Shown here one piece after another: positions 25,694 through 32,710 of a DNA stretch of 32,710 nt. This DNA comes from an uncultured Clostridia bacterium. GTDB taxonomy: Bacteria > Bacillota > Clostridia > Christensenellales > UBA1750. Below the pieces are notes generated by a model. The model made no database searches. It was given only the letters and a program-made list of their open reading frames with translations, and was not told the origin of the DNA. The stretch spans positions 1 to 32,710 of the forward strand of contig CALWKN010000214.1 of NCBI GenBank assembly GCA_944381265.1. The letters run 5' to 3'. Within the stretch, counting starts at the first letter, position 1. Each line of letters opens with the position of its first letter. The position numbers and the translations under genes were made by a program.

Positions 25694-25846
25694 ATGGACA
25701 TCGGCATCATCGGCGGGGCGGACGGCCCCACGCAGGTCTACGTCTCCGCAAGTCCGGCAAGTTGGGTCTGGCTGCTGCTCCTCCTTGCCGCGGCCGCGGC
25801 AGGCGCGCTGCTCTTTGTGATCTGGAAAAAGAAGCGGAAACGGTAA
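25694..25846 (+). CDS. 50-residue membrane protein with OadB-like GGADGPT motif
   Basis: The product is 50 residues. Residues 3-13 read IGIIGGADGPT, followed by QVYVSAS; a membrane helix spans about 24-44 and the end is strongly basic (KKKRKR, 45-50). That motif is the hallmark of the sodium-pump decarboxylase beta subunit (OadB/GcdB/MmdB), where its Asp is essential for Na+ translocation. OadB itself is a polytopic protein of around 400 residues, so this is not a working pump. It begins 13 bases after pyrD with GGAGGGG as ribosome site and ends 2 bases before the operon terminator, so it is co-transcribed with pyr genes. The basic tail suggests N-out, C-in topology. I know of small clostridial proteins of this look but no function. 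Confidence 0.75.
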   Translation: MDIGIIGGADGPTQVYVSASPASWVWLLLLLAAAAAGALLFVIWKKKRKR

Positions 25847-25848
25847 GG

Positions 25849-25895
25849 CGAACCCCCTTTGCAGAAAAATGCAAAGGGGGTTCGGCGTTATTTTT
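25849..25895 (+). terminator. Terminator of the pyr operon
   Basis: A 15-bp perfect stem (25849-25863 with 25870-25884), GAAAAA loop, then TTATTTTT (25888-25895). The T-run overlaps the 3' end of the convergent rqcH gene. On the minus strand no T-run follows, so it may end rqcH transcripts less well. Confidence 0.93.
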
Positions 25896-27648
25896 GGGCG
25901 CGGGGCGCGTCGTCCGGCGCGGAAAGGCGCGCGGCGAGCTTTGCGTCCGGGGAGACGAAGAGCGTCTGCTGGTGGGTGTAGATGACAAAGCCGGGCTTGG
26001 CGCCGCCGGGCTTTTTGACGTACTTGCGGCGCGTGTAGTCCACGGGCACCTTGTCCGCCTGGCTGCCCTTGGAGAAGGTCGCGGCCAGCTGCGCCGCCTG
26101 CAGCAGCGTCCGGTCGCTGGGGGCGGCGGACTTTACGATCACATGAGAGCCGGGCATGTCCTTGGCGTGCAGCCAGAACTCCTCGCCCAGGGCCGCGCCG
26201 GTCAGCCGGTCGTTCTGCACGTTGTTTTTGCCAACGAATATGTCCACGCCGTCGTCGGAGACGAAGTGGTGCGGCTTGGAGGCCGGGATCTTGGGCGGCT
26301 TCTTGCCGCGCGGCGTCGTGTCGCGCAGCAGGCCTACGCGGATCAGCTCCTGACGGATCTCGCCCAGCTCGTCAAACGTCGTGCACAGCTCCAGGTTCTC
26401 CAGCTGCCCCTCCAGGTAGGCGATCTCCGCCTCGTTGTCCGCCATCTGCCCCAGCACCAGGTCGGAAGCGGCCTTGAGCTTGTTGTACTGCTTGTAGTAG
26501 CGCTGGGCGTTCTCGGCCGGGGAGAGGGCGGGGTCCATGGGGATCTCCACCGTGGGCATGCCCTCGGCGAAGTAATCCGGCACCACGGCCTTGCTGGCGC
26601 CGCGCGCAAGGCTGTGCAGCGAGGAGGTGATCAGGTCCCCCTTCTTGCGCAGCTCGTCCATGTTCTCCGCGTCCAGCAGCGTCTGGCGCTGGATGGCGAG
26701 CTTCTTTTCGTCGCGCTCCAGGGCGTTTTGCAGGAAGCGGCGCAGATCGTGGGCGCGCTGGTTGATGCGCTCGCGCTGGTCGCGCTGCAGGAAGTAGGCG
26801 TCCATGGCCTCGGAGAGGGAGGCGCAGGCGCGCTGGCGGCCCGGGTCGCGCGAGAGGTAGGGGAAGGAGGTGACGTCCAGCGGCGCGCCGTCCTCGTCTA
26901 CGAGCAGCGTCGGCGCGTCGTCCAGGTGGGCAAAGAACGCCGCCAGGCGCCCGGCGACCGCGGGCAGGTTGTCCTCGGAGAGCGAGGCCGTCTCGCTGCC
27001 GGCGGCGCGGAAGGCCAGTTCCCGCGCCAGCTGCGCCGAAAGGCCGGAGACGCCCTGCTGGATCGCCTTGTCCAGGCGCAGGCCGAGCAGCGGGCGCAGC
27101 GCGGCGAGGAAGTCCGCCGCCGAGGCGGTGTAGGGGTTGCACTTGTCCTGGGCGGGCGGCGTCTCGTAGGGCAGGCCGGGCAGCACCTCACGCACGCGGC
27201 TGATGTCCGCGGTGACGTGGCGGGCGCTGTCGATGATGCGGCCGTTGCCGCCCACGAGTATGATGTTGGAGTGGCGGCCCATGATCTCGATGATCAGCCG
27301 CCGCTCCGCCACGTCGCCGAGCTCGTCCAGCCCCTCGAAGCGCAGCGTGAGCACGCGGTCCGCGCCCAGCTGCTCCGCGCCGAGGAAGCGGGCGTTGCCG
27401 AGGTTCTTGCGCAGCAGCATGCAGAACATGGGCGGCGTGTCCGGGCTGCGCTTCTGCGCCGCGGTCAAATGGATGCGCGCGTTGTTCGGGCTGGAGGAGA
27501 GCAGCAGGCGGCGGTTTCCGCCCTGGGCGCGCAGCGTCAGGATCAGTTCGTCGCGCTCGGTCTGCTGCACGCGGTCCACGCGGCCAAGGGCGAGCGCGGC
27601 GTTGAGCTCGCGCGCCATGGCGCCGAGCGTGATTCCATCCATGGGCAT
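25888..27648 (-). CDS. rqcH: Ribosome quality control factor RqcH (NFACT family)
   Basis: A 586-residue NFACT protein (YloA/FbpA/Rqc2 type). The N-terminal NFACT-N domain contains the D97-R98 pair needed for alanine tailing in B. subtilis RqcH, here at the same numbers. HhH and coiled-coil regions lie in the middle, and the NFACT-R domain is near the end (HHFVSDDGVDIFVGKNNVQND...EFWLHAKDMPGSHVIV). RqcH binds obstructed 50S subunits with peptidyl-tRNA and recruits tRNA-Ala to add C-terminal Ala tails for degradation. GGGGAGG is about 10 bases before the ATG; a second ATG two codons in is possible. Its position after the pyr genes matches yloA in B. subtilis. Confidence 0.93.
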   Translation of the reverse strand: MPMDGITLGAMARELNAALALGRVDRVQQTERDELILTLRAQGGNRRLLLSSSPNNARIHLTAAQKRSPDTPPMFCMLLRKNLGNARFLGAEQLGADRVLTLRFEGLDELGDVAERRLIIEIMGRHSNIILVGGNGRIIDSARHVTADISRVREVLPGLPYETPPAQDKCNPYTASAADFLAALRPLLGLRLDKAIQQGVSGLSAQLARELAFRAAGSETASLSEDNLPAVAGRLAAFFAHLDDAPTLLVDEDGAPLDVTSFPYLSRDPGRQRACASLSEAMDAYFLQRDQRERINQRAHDLRRFLQNALERDEKKLAIQRQTLLDAENMDELRKKGDLITSSLHSLARGASKAVVPDYFAEGMPTVEIPMDPALSPAENAQRYYKQYNKLKAASDLVLGQMADNEAEIAYLEGQLENLELCTTFDELGEIRQELIRVGLLRDTTPRGKKPPKIPASKPHHFVSDDGVDIFVGKNNVQNDRLTGAALGEEFWLHAKDMPGSHVIVKSAAPSDRTLLQAAQLAATFSKGSQADKVPVDYTRRKYVKKPGGAKPGFVIYTHQQTLFVSPDAKLAARLSAPDDAPRAQK

Positions 27649-27707
27649 GGGAATATCGACCTCCCCAAAGCGAAAGTGAGAAAGCGGGGCCGTAAGGCCG
27701 CTCTCTC

Positions 27708-27736
27708 AGTATAGCACAAAACGCGCCGGCGCAAAA
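27708..27736 (-). promoter_or_regulatory. Extended -10 promoter of rqcH
   Basis: On the minus strand TATACT (27713-27708) is preceded by TGC, an extended -10. The -35 region (27736-27731, TTTTGC) is poor. Start near 27701, about 50 bases before the ATG. Confidence 0.55.
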
Positions 27737-27742
27737 GCGCGC

Positions 27743-27770
27743 AAAAAAGGACGAGCCCTGGGGCTCGTCC
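27743..27770 (-). terminator. Terminator of the small SH3 gene
   Basis: On the minus strand GGACGAGCC (27770-27762) pairs with GGCTCGTCC (27757-27749), a 4-base loop, followed by six T (27748-27743). It stands just upstream of the rqcH promoter. Confidence 0.92.
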
Positions 27771-27789
27771 CACCGGTCGCATTTTCGGA

Positions 27790-28134
27790 TTAGGCCTTGA
27801 CGACCTTAGCGATGTACTTGGCGTACACGTAGGCGTAGGTGTCGTCCTCCAGAGCGATCTTGGCCCAGCCGTTCTCGTCGATCTCGACGACCTTCACGAC
27901 ATCGCCGCGATGGATGATGTCAAGGGCGTCCAGCTTGGTGGAAGCGGTGGCGCGGACGTTCAGGGCGCGGCAGATGACGACGTAGTCCACGGTCTCCTCT
28001 TCGGGAGTGATGTACTCGACGTCCTCGGTGTAATCCGCGTAGTAGGTGGGCTCGATGAAGTTGGAGTCAGCCAGGGCGGTCATGGGGATGATCATCATCG
28101 CAACGGCCAGGACAAGGGCAAGCAGTTTCTTCAT
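27790..28134 (-). CDS. Small secreted SH3-domain protein
   Basis: The 114-residue product has a clear signal peptide (MKKLLALVLAVAMM..., cleavage after ALA about residue 22), a Tyr/Asp/Glu-rich stretch (23-50) and one bacterial SH3 domain (about 52-112: VICRALNVRATASTKLDALDIIHRGDVV...YVYAKYIAKV). Such domains usually bind peptidoglycan or peptide ligands; no catalytic domain is present. It has AAGGAGGTC before the ATG, a perfect consensus promoter and its own terminator, so it should be abundantly made. The domain resembles the repeats of the SpoIID/SH3 protein at 331, suggesting a common wall target. Function unknown. Confidence 0.85.
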   Translation of the reverse strand: MKKLLALVLAVAMMIIPMTALADSNFIEPTYYADYTEDVEYITPEEETVDYVVICRALNVRATASTKLDALDIIHRGDVVKVVEIDENGWAKIALEDDTYAYVYAKYIAKVVKA

Positions 28135-28168
28135 GGAAGAAGACCTCCTTGATGAATTTTACGATTCT

Positions 28169-28197
28169 ATTATAGGACGCCTTGGATTATTTGTCAA
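28169..28197 (-). promoter_or_regulatory. Perfect consensus SigA promoter with AT-rich upstream region
   Basis: On the minus strand TTGACA (28197-28192), 17-base spacer and TATAAT (28174-28169): full consensus. Upstream, 28198-28240 is rich in A and T tracts in an otherwise GC-rich genome, as expected of an UP element. It drives the small SH3 gene. The rest of the divergent gap (28241-28289) shows nothing else. Confidence 0.92.
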
Positions 28198-28289
28198 TCC
28201 TGAAATGATTTAGAAATATATTTTCTTTGCGAAAAATTTTTGGGGTGAGATTGTGAAGAAAATAGCGCATTAAGTTTTGGCAAACGAGG

Positions 28290-28318
28290 GTGCAAAACCC
28301 GGAACGATATGGTATACT
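28290..28318 (+). promoter_or_regulatory. Extended -10 promoter of the ABC-F gene
   Basis: TATACT (28313-28318) preceded by TGG (extended -10); the -35 region GTGCAA (28290-28295) matches only in part. Start near 28325, 38 bases before the ATG. Confidence 0.6.
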
Positions 28319-28362
28319 CTTTCCCGAATGCACAGAAAAAGGAAGGCGGAAGGAAGCGGAAA

Positions 28363-29958
28363 ATGATACAGGCGAGCAATGTCTCTCTCCAGTTCGGCAA
28401 GCGGGTGCTCTTTGAGAACGTGAACATCCAGTTCGACAAGGGCAACTGCTACGGCATCATCGGCGCCAACGGCGCGGGCAAGAGCCAGTTTCTCAAGATC
28501 CTCTCCGGGGAATTGAGCCCCAACTCGGGCGAGGTGATCGTCACCCCGGGGGAGCGCATCTCGGTCCTAAAGCAGGACCACTTCCTCTACGACGACTACG
28601 CCGTGCGCGAGACGGTGATCCTGGGCAACCCGCGGCTCTACCAGGTCATGCAGGAAAAGGAGGCGCTCTACGCCAAGCCGGACTTCAGCGACGAGGACGG
28701 CCTGCGGGCGGCGGAGCTGGAGGGGGAGTTCGCGGAGATGGACGGCTGGAACGCCGAGAGCGACGCGGAGTCCCTGCTCAACCAGCTGGGCGTCGGGCAG
28801 GAGCTGCACGACAAGAAGATGGCGGAGCTCTCCGGCGACGACAAGGTGAAGGTGCTGCTGGCGCAGGCGCTGTTCGGCAACCCGGACATCCTGCTGCTGG
28901 ACGAGCCGACCAACCACCTGGACGTGCGCTCCATCCGCTGGCTGGAGCGGTTCCTTGGCGACTTTGAGAACACGGTCATCGTCGTCTCGCACGACCGCCA
29001 CTTCCTCAACGAGGTCTGCACCTACATCGCCGACATCGACTACCGCCGCATCCAGCTCTACGCCGGCAACTACGACTTCTGGTACGAGTCCAGCCAGCTG
29101 GCGCTGCGCCAGGCCAAGGAGACGAACAAGCGCAACGAGGCCAAGATCAAGGAGCTCAAGGAGTTCATCGCCCGCTTCTCGGCCAACGCCTCCAAGTCCA
29201 AGCAGGCCACCAGCCGCAAGAAGCTGCTGGAGAAGATCGAGCTTACGGACATACAGCCCTCGACGCGGCGCTATCCCTTCATCGAGTTCAAGCCCGACCG
29301 CGAGGCGGGCAACGACATACTCGTCGTCGAGGGCCTCCATAAGACCATCGACGGGGAAAAGGTGCTGGACAACTTCTCCCTGCGCGTGGAAAAGGGCGAC
29401 AAGATCGCCTTTGTCGGCGACGACGAGCGGGCAAAGACCGTCCTGTTCTCCATACTCATGGGCGAAATGGAGCCGGACGCGGGCTCCTACAAGTGGGGCG
29501 TCACCATCACCAGGGCCTACTTCCCCAAGGACAACAACCCCTATTTTGACGGCGTGGAGCTGAATCTGGTGGATTGGCTCCGCCAGTACTCCCGCGAGCA
29601 GGACGAGACCTTCCTGCGCGGATTCCTCGGGCGGATGCTCTTTTCCGGCGAGGAGGCCAAGAAGAAGGCCAGCGTGCTCTCCGGCGGCGAGCGCGTGCGC
29701 TGCATGCTCTCGCGCATGATGCTCTCCGGCGCGAACTTCCTCATACTGGACGAGCCGACCAACCACCTGGACCTGGAGGCCATCACTTCGCTCAACAACG
29801 GCATGCGCGCCTTCCCCGGCACGATGCTCTTTGCCTCCAAGGACCACCAGCTCGTCTCCACCGTGGCCAACCGCATCGTGGACATGAGCGTGGGCGAGAC
29901 GGTGGTGGACAAGCGCACCACCTACGAGGAGTACCTGCAGATGAAGCTCGGCGACTGA
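28363..29958 (+). CDS. ABC-F family ATPase (YkpA/YbiT-like)
   Basis: A 531-residue protein with two ABC domains and no membrane segments. The first Walker A is GANGAGKSQ (about residue 35) and its signature is LSGDDKVKV. LDEPTNHLD occurs in both halves, and the second signature is LSGGERVRC. The second P-loop (near 351, GDDERAKT) has AK in place of GK; a similar AKT form is seen in the YkpA/YbiT group. ABC-F proteins bind the ribosomal E site and ease stalled or slow translation, and some give antibiotic resistance. Nothing points to resistance here. The ATG at 28363 is chosen because the longer in-frame ATG at 28309 falls inside the promoter. Confidence 0.9.
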   Translation: MIQASNVSLQFGKRVLFENVNIQFDKGNCYGIIGANGAGKSQFLKILSGELSPNSGEVIVTPGERISVLKQDHFLYDDYAVRETVILGNPRLYQVMQEKEALYAKPDFSDEDGLRAAELEGEFAEMDGWNAESDAESLLNQLGVGQELHDKKMAELSGDDKVKVLLAQALFGNPDILLLDEPTNHLDVRSIRWLERFLGDFENTVIVVSHDRHFLNEVCTYIADIDYRRIQLYAGNYDFWYESSQLALRQAKETNKRNEAKIKELKEFIARFSANASKSKQATSRKKLLEKIELTDIQPSTRRYPFIEFKPDREAGNDILVVEGLHKTIDGEKVLDNFSLRVEKGDKIAFVGDDERAKTVLFSILMGEMEPDAGSYKWGVTITRAYFPKDNNPYFDGVELNLVDWLRQYSREQDETFLRGFLGRMLFSGEEAKKKASVLSGGERVRCMLSRMMLSGANFLILDEPTNHLDLEAITSLNNGMRAFPGTMLFASKDHQLVSTVANRIVDMSVGETVVDKRTTYEEYLQMKLGD

Positions 29959-29981
29959 CGATAGAGGCTGACGACGCGCTG

Positions 29982-30019
29982 GCCCCGCGCCCCCCTTTCA
30001 GGCGGCGCGGGGCTTTTTT
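29982..30019 (+). terminator. Terminator of the ABC-F gene
   Basis: GCCCCGCGCC (29982-29991) pairs with GGCGCGGGGC (30004-30013), 12-base loop, followed by six T (30014-30019). Confidence 0.93.
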
Positions 30020-30047
30020 ATCGCGCGGTTTGAATCCTTTTGCCCGT

Positions 30048-30075
30048 TTGAATCGTCATAAGATTATGGTATACT
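30048..30075 (+). promoter_or_regulatory. Extended -10 promoter of the two-component operon
   Basis: TTGAAT (30048-30053), 16-base spacer and TATACT (30070-30075) preceded by TGG. The core ATGGTATACT is identical to that of the ABC-F promoter. Confidence 0.65.
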
Positions 30076-30106
30076 GTCTACAAGGCTGAAACACGGAGAT
30101 GACGAT

Positions 30107-30805
30107 ATGCGCGCAAATAGGATCCTGATCGTGGAAGACGACACGCCCATCGCGGAGCTGCTGGCCTACCGGCTCAAGAAAGAGGGCTACGACGTGGGCA
30201 TCGCGGGGACCGGGGCGCGGGCGCTGCAGCTGGCGGCCAGCGCCCAGCCGGACCTGGTGCTGCTGGACTGGCAGCTGCCGGACATCTCCGGCCTGGAGGT
30301 CTGCCGCCGCATCACCAACAAGCTGCACATCCCCATCATCATGGTCACGGCCCGCAACATGGTGGAGGACAAGGTCCTGGGCCTGGAGGCGGGGGCGGAC
30401 GACTACATCACCAAGCCCTTTGACGTGCGCGAGGTGGTGGCGCGCATCAAGGCCACGTTCCGCCGCCTGGAGAAGACCAACGACGCGCCGCCCGCCCGCA
30501 GCGAATTGCAGCTGCACTTTGCCGGCCTTACGGTGACGCCCTCCACCATGACGGTGGAAAAGAACGGCCGCGCCGTGGACTTAACGCCCCTGGAGTACCA
30601 GCTGCTGATGTACTTCTACGAGAACCGCAACGTGGCCCTGTCGCGGGAAAAGATACTTGGCGCGGTGTGGGGCTACGATTACTTTGGCAACACGCGCACC
30701 GTGGACATACACGTCCTGCGCCTGCGCAAAAAACTCGGTCTGGACAACGAGATCCGCACGATCTTTAAGATCGGCTACATTTTTGAGATACAGGAGACGG
30801 TGTAG
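30107..30805 (+). CDS. OmpR/PhoB-family response regulator
   Basis: A 232-residue protein. The receiver domain (about 1-120) has the acidic pocket ILIVEDD near residue 4, phospho-acceptor D54 in LLDWQLPD, and the conserved lysine near 103 in ITKPF. The C-terminal winged-helix DNA-binding domain (about 135-230) has LTPLEYQLLMYF and RTVDIHVLRLRKKLG. It is phosphorylated by the kinase encoded 5 bases downstream. The target genes are unknown. GGAGATGACG precedes the ATG. Confidence 0.94.
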   Translation: MRANRILIVEDDTPIAELLAYRLKKEGYDVGIAGTGARALQLAASAQPDLVLLDWQLPDISGLEVCRRITNKLHIPIIMVTARNMVEDKVLGLEAGADDYITKPFDVREVVARIKATFRRLEKTNDAPPARSELQLHFAGLTVTPSTMTVEKNGRAVDLTPLEYQLLMYFYENRNVALSREKILGAVWGYDYFGNTRTVDIHVLRLRKKLGLDNEIRTIFKIGYIFEIQETV

Positions 30806-30810
30806 ACATC

Positions 30811-32379
30811 GTGAAGCAGAAGACGAAACGGAAGGCGGGCGGGTTTTCCCTTCGGCGGATCCTGGCGGGCGGGCCGGAAGTCCGCCTTTCCATCCGCGTC
30901 AAGATGGCGCTGTACATGCTGGCCATCTTCCTTTCCATGCTGCTGATCATGAACCTGTTTATCGCCAGCAACATTTCCCAGGGCAACGAGCGCTACATCA
31001 ACGACGACCTTGTCACGGTGAAGAACAACGGCCTCATCTACGTCAAGCAGATGCTGGTGCTGAACCAGCAGAACAACGACGTCGAGGGCTTTGCCGCCAT
31101 CGCCCGGGACCTCGTGGAGGAGATCTCCGGCGCCACCGGCTATCCCACCGCCGCCTTCACCATGGAGGGGGAGATGCTCGCCGCCACCAACTCCGCCCTG
31201 TTCATCGAGAACAGCTTTGGCGACGTCAGCCTTGCGCGCGGCGGCCTTTCCGCCTTTACGCTGGACACCGAGGGGCAGCGCACGCGCGCCTACTTCTCCT
31301 ACCCCGTCACCATCGAGGGCAACAGCATCGGCATGGTCCGCATCGTGGCGGACTACACCATACTCTACACGCAGGGGAACAACATCATGCGCTCCGTCTC
31401 GCTGATCACGGTGGTGATCTGCCTGATCTCCCTGCTCATCGCCGTGCTCTTTGCCTCCTCCATCGCCTCTCCCATCATGAAGCTGGCCCGCATCAGCGAG
31501 GCGCTGCAAAAGGACGTGGAGCAGAACAAGATCGACGTGGGCAAGGTCGTGCGCCTGGCCCGCTCCAAGCGGCGGGACGAGATCGGCACGCTCTCGCGCA
31601 ATTTCGCCGAGATGATCTACCGCATCGACCAGCAGATGAAGACCATCAACACCGACAAGTACGAGCTCAAGCGCCTGTCGGAATACCGCAAGGTCTTCTA
31701 CGACAACGTCACCCACGAGCTCAAGACCCCGCTGACCAGCATCCGCGGCTATGCCGAGGTGCTGCAGGAAAACGGCTTTACCGACAAGGAGTTCTTCGAC
31801 AAGGGGCTGAGCCACATACTCAGCGAGAGCGACAGAATGTACCACATGGTGGTCACGCTCCTGGAGCTTTCGCGCATGTCCGACGCGGTGAACGTGCCCA
31901 AGGAGCGGGTGAACCTCAACGACCTGCTGGCCTCCGTCTGCGAGGGCATGCAGTTCAAGGCCGAGAAGTACGGCGACGCCATCGAGCTGTCCGTGCGCCA
32001 GCGCGCCGTGGTCATGGGCAGCGAGACGCAGCTGAAGGAGGTCTTCATCAACATCATCGACAACGCCATCAAGTACGGCTACCCCAACTCCACCATACAG
32101 GTGCTGGTCAACTGCAACCGGGAGAACGTCAACGTCCAGGTGGTCAACGCCGGCGACGGCATCGAGGAAAAGGAGATCCCCAAGCTCTTCATCCCCTTCT
32201 ACCGCCGCAAGGACCGCGAGGGCAAGCGCGAGGAGGGCTCCTCGGGCCTGGGGCTTGGCATCGTCAAGCAGCTGGTCGAGCAGCACGGCGGCCGCATCGA
32301 GATCACCTCGCGCTTAAAGGGGCTGACCGTGGTCACCGTGGTGCTGCCCACGGCCCGCGCCAGGGAGGGACAGGCATGA
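30811..32379 (+). CDS. HAMP-domain sensor histidine kinase
   Basis: The 522-residue kinase has membrane helices at about 31-54 and 195-216 enclosing an extracytoplasmic sensor region of about 140 residues. A HAMP linker, a HisKA domain with H302 (NVTHELKTPLTS) and a HATPase domain follow. The HATPase N box has N418 (FINIIDNAIKYG) and the G2 box is SSGLGLGIVKQL. The G1 box reads NAGDGI, with Asn where Asp is usual; the NxG form occurs in other kinases such as VanS relatives. The start is GTG. It phosphorylates the partner regulator; the signal is unknown, though an envelope signal is likely from the extracytoplasmic sensor. It overlaps the next gene by four bases (ATGA). Confidence 0.93.
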   Translation: MKQKTKRKAGGFSLRRILAGGPEVRLSIRVKMALYMLAIFLSMLLIMNLFIASNISQGNERYINDDLVTVKNNGLIYVKQMLVLNQQNNDVEGFAAIARDLVEEISGATGYPTAAFTMEGEMLAATNSALFIENSFGDVSLARGGLSAFTLDTEGQRTRAYFSYPVTIEGNSIGMVRIVADYTILYTQGNNIMRSVSLITVVICLISLLIAVLFASSIASPIMKLARISEALQKDVEQNKIDVGKVVRLARSKRRDEIGTLSRNFAEMIYRIDQQMKTINTDKYELKRLSEYRKVFYDNVTHELKTPLTSIRGYAEVLQENGFTDKEFFDKGLSHILSESDRMYHMVVTLLELSRMSDAVNVPKERVNLNDLLASVCEGMQFKAEKYGDAIELSVRQRAVVMGSETQLKEVFINIIDNAIKYGYPNSTIQVLVNCNRENVNVQVVNAGDGIEEKEIPKLFIPFYRRKDREGKREEGSSGLGLGIVKQLVEQHGGRIEITSRLKGLTVVTVVLPTARAREGQA

Positions 32380-32710
32380 GAACATCGATCCAAAGGGCCG
32401 CGCGCGGGATGGCGCTAGCGCTCGTTTCGCTGCTGCTGCTCACGGGCTGCCGCGCCATCGCCCCGCGGGAAAAGACGCTGCTGCTCTCCGAGCCCGCCGC
32501 GACCCCCGCACCCACCAGCGAGCCGCAGTCCGCGCTGCGCTTTGAGGTGCGGCGCATCACCAACATCCCCCTGGAGCGCCTGGACCCGACCGGCGACCAC
32601 CCGGACCTGAGCGAGGCGGTGGTGGGCTGGCTGGATGAGAACAACCTCATCGCCATGAGCGTGCAGCGCGCGGTGCAGGAGACGGCCTCGCCCGAGGAAG
32701 CGGCGGAGCC
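32376..32710 (+). CDS. Lipoprotein, 3' end outside the window
   Basis: The open frame runs off the right edge after 111 codons. It begins MRTSIQRAARGMALAL and has a lipobox LLTGC with the modified Cys near residue 23. A Pro/Thr/Glu-rich linker follows (to about 55), then a segment with VVGWLDENNLIAM that resembles the first strand of a beta-propeller blade. It would be lipidated, cut by LspA and held on the outer face of the membrane. The four-base overlap with the kinase gene suggests it takes part in the same signalling system, as LpqB does with MtrA-MtrB in Actinobacteria; that parallel is inference. Too little is visible to assign a family. Confidence 0.75.
   Translation, partial: MRTSIQRAARGMALALVSLLLLTGCRAIAPREKTLLLSEPAATPAPTSEPQSALRFEVRRITNIPLERLDPTGDHPDLSEAVVGWLDENNLIAMSVQRAVQETASPEEAAE

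Noticed and set aside
25762-27714. 650-codon plus-strand frame opposite rqcH
   Set aside because: It would run through the pyr terminator, and the minus strand encodes a full-length RqcH with the conserved DR pair.
28567-29847. 426-codon minus-strand frame opposite the ABC-F gene
   Set aside because: Antisense shadow of Walker and signature motifs; no ribosome site or domain.

Overview
The window is a GC-rich (roughly two-thirds G+C in coding DNA), gene-dense chromosomal segment of an anaerobic Firmicutes bacterium, most likely a clostridial gut or rumen lineage. The signs are SpoIID-, SpoVB- and YabN-type proteins, the Firmicutes division cluster (yggS-sepF-yggT-ylmH-divIVA-lspA-rluD), a PyrR-attenuated pyrimidine operon with the PyrK/PyrD(B) enzyme, RqcH, and oxygen-sensitive pyruvate formate-lyase. 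I see no prophage, insertion sequence, CRISPR array, tRNA or rRNA. Sporulation ability and exact taxonomy cannot be settled from this segment.

Layout, left to right. 1-330: terminator of an upstream unit, a perfect 7-bp inverted repeat, a good SigA-type promoter and a leader. 331-3597: a secreted 1088-residue SpoIID/LytB-domain protein with about eight SH3 repeats. 3679-7950: tRNA methyltransferase (TrmN6-like), a SpoVB/MurJ-like flippase from its own promoter, YabN/MazG overlapping it, and HU, closed by a strong terminator. 8097-8303: small acidic unknown protein. 8315-13044: a promoter and a convincing ZTP (pfl-motif) riboswitch with its terminator, then pflB-pflA, an RluA-type pseudouridine synthase and an AlkZ-related protein.

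13050-20140: one apparent long operon. It starts with a degenerate RsbW/SpoIIAB-like protein and a SigB/F/G-type sigma factor, and continues with an HlyD-like membrane protein, YggS, SepF, YggT, YlmH, DivIVA, LspA and RluD. A near-consensus promoter lies inside yggS. 20122-25895: the pyr operon (pyrR-B-C-F-K-D), whose promoter is built into the rluD terminator and whose leader carries a PyrR binding element, antiterminator and terminator. The last gene of this unit is a 50-residue membrane protein carrying the IGIIGGADGPT motif of sodium-pump decarboxylase beta subunits. The order sigma-ylm-divIVA-lspA-rluD-pyr-rqcH(yloA) resembles the Bacillus subtilis chromosome.

25888-28197 (minus strand): RqcH and a small secreted SH3 protein with a perfect consensus promoter and an AT-rich upstream region. 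28290-30019: an ABC-F ATPase. 30048-32710: an OmpR-type response regulator, a HAMP histidine kinase and the start of a lipoprotein cut off by the window end.

The most unusual items are the OadB-motif mini-protein in the pyr operon, the anti-sigma-like protein that has lost its ATP-site motifs, and the ZTP riboswitch placed directly on pyruvate formate-lyase.
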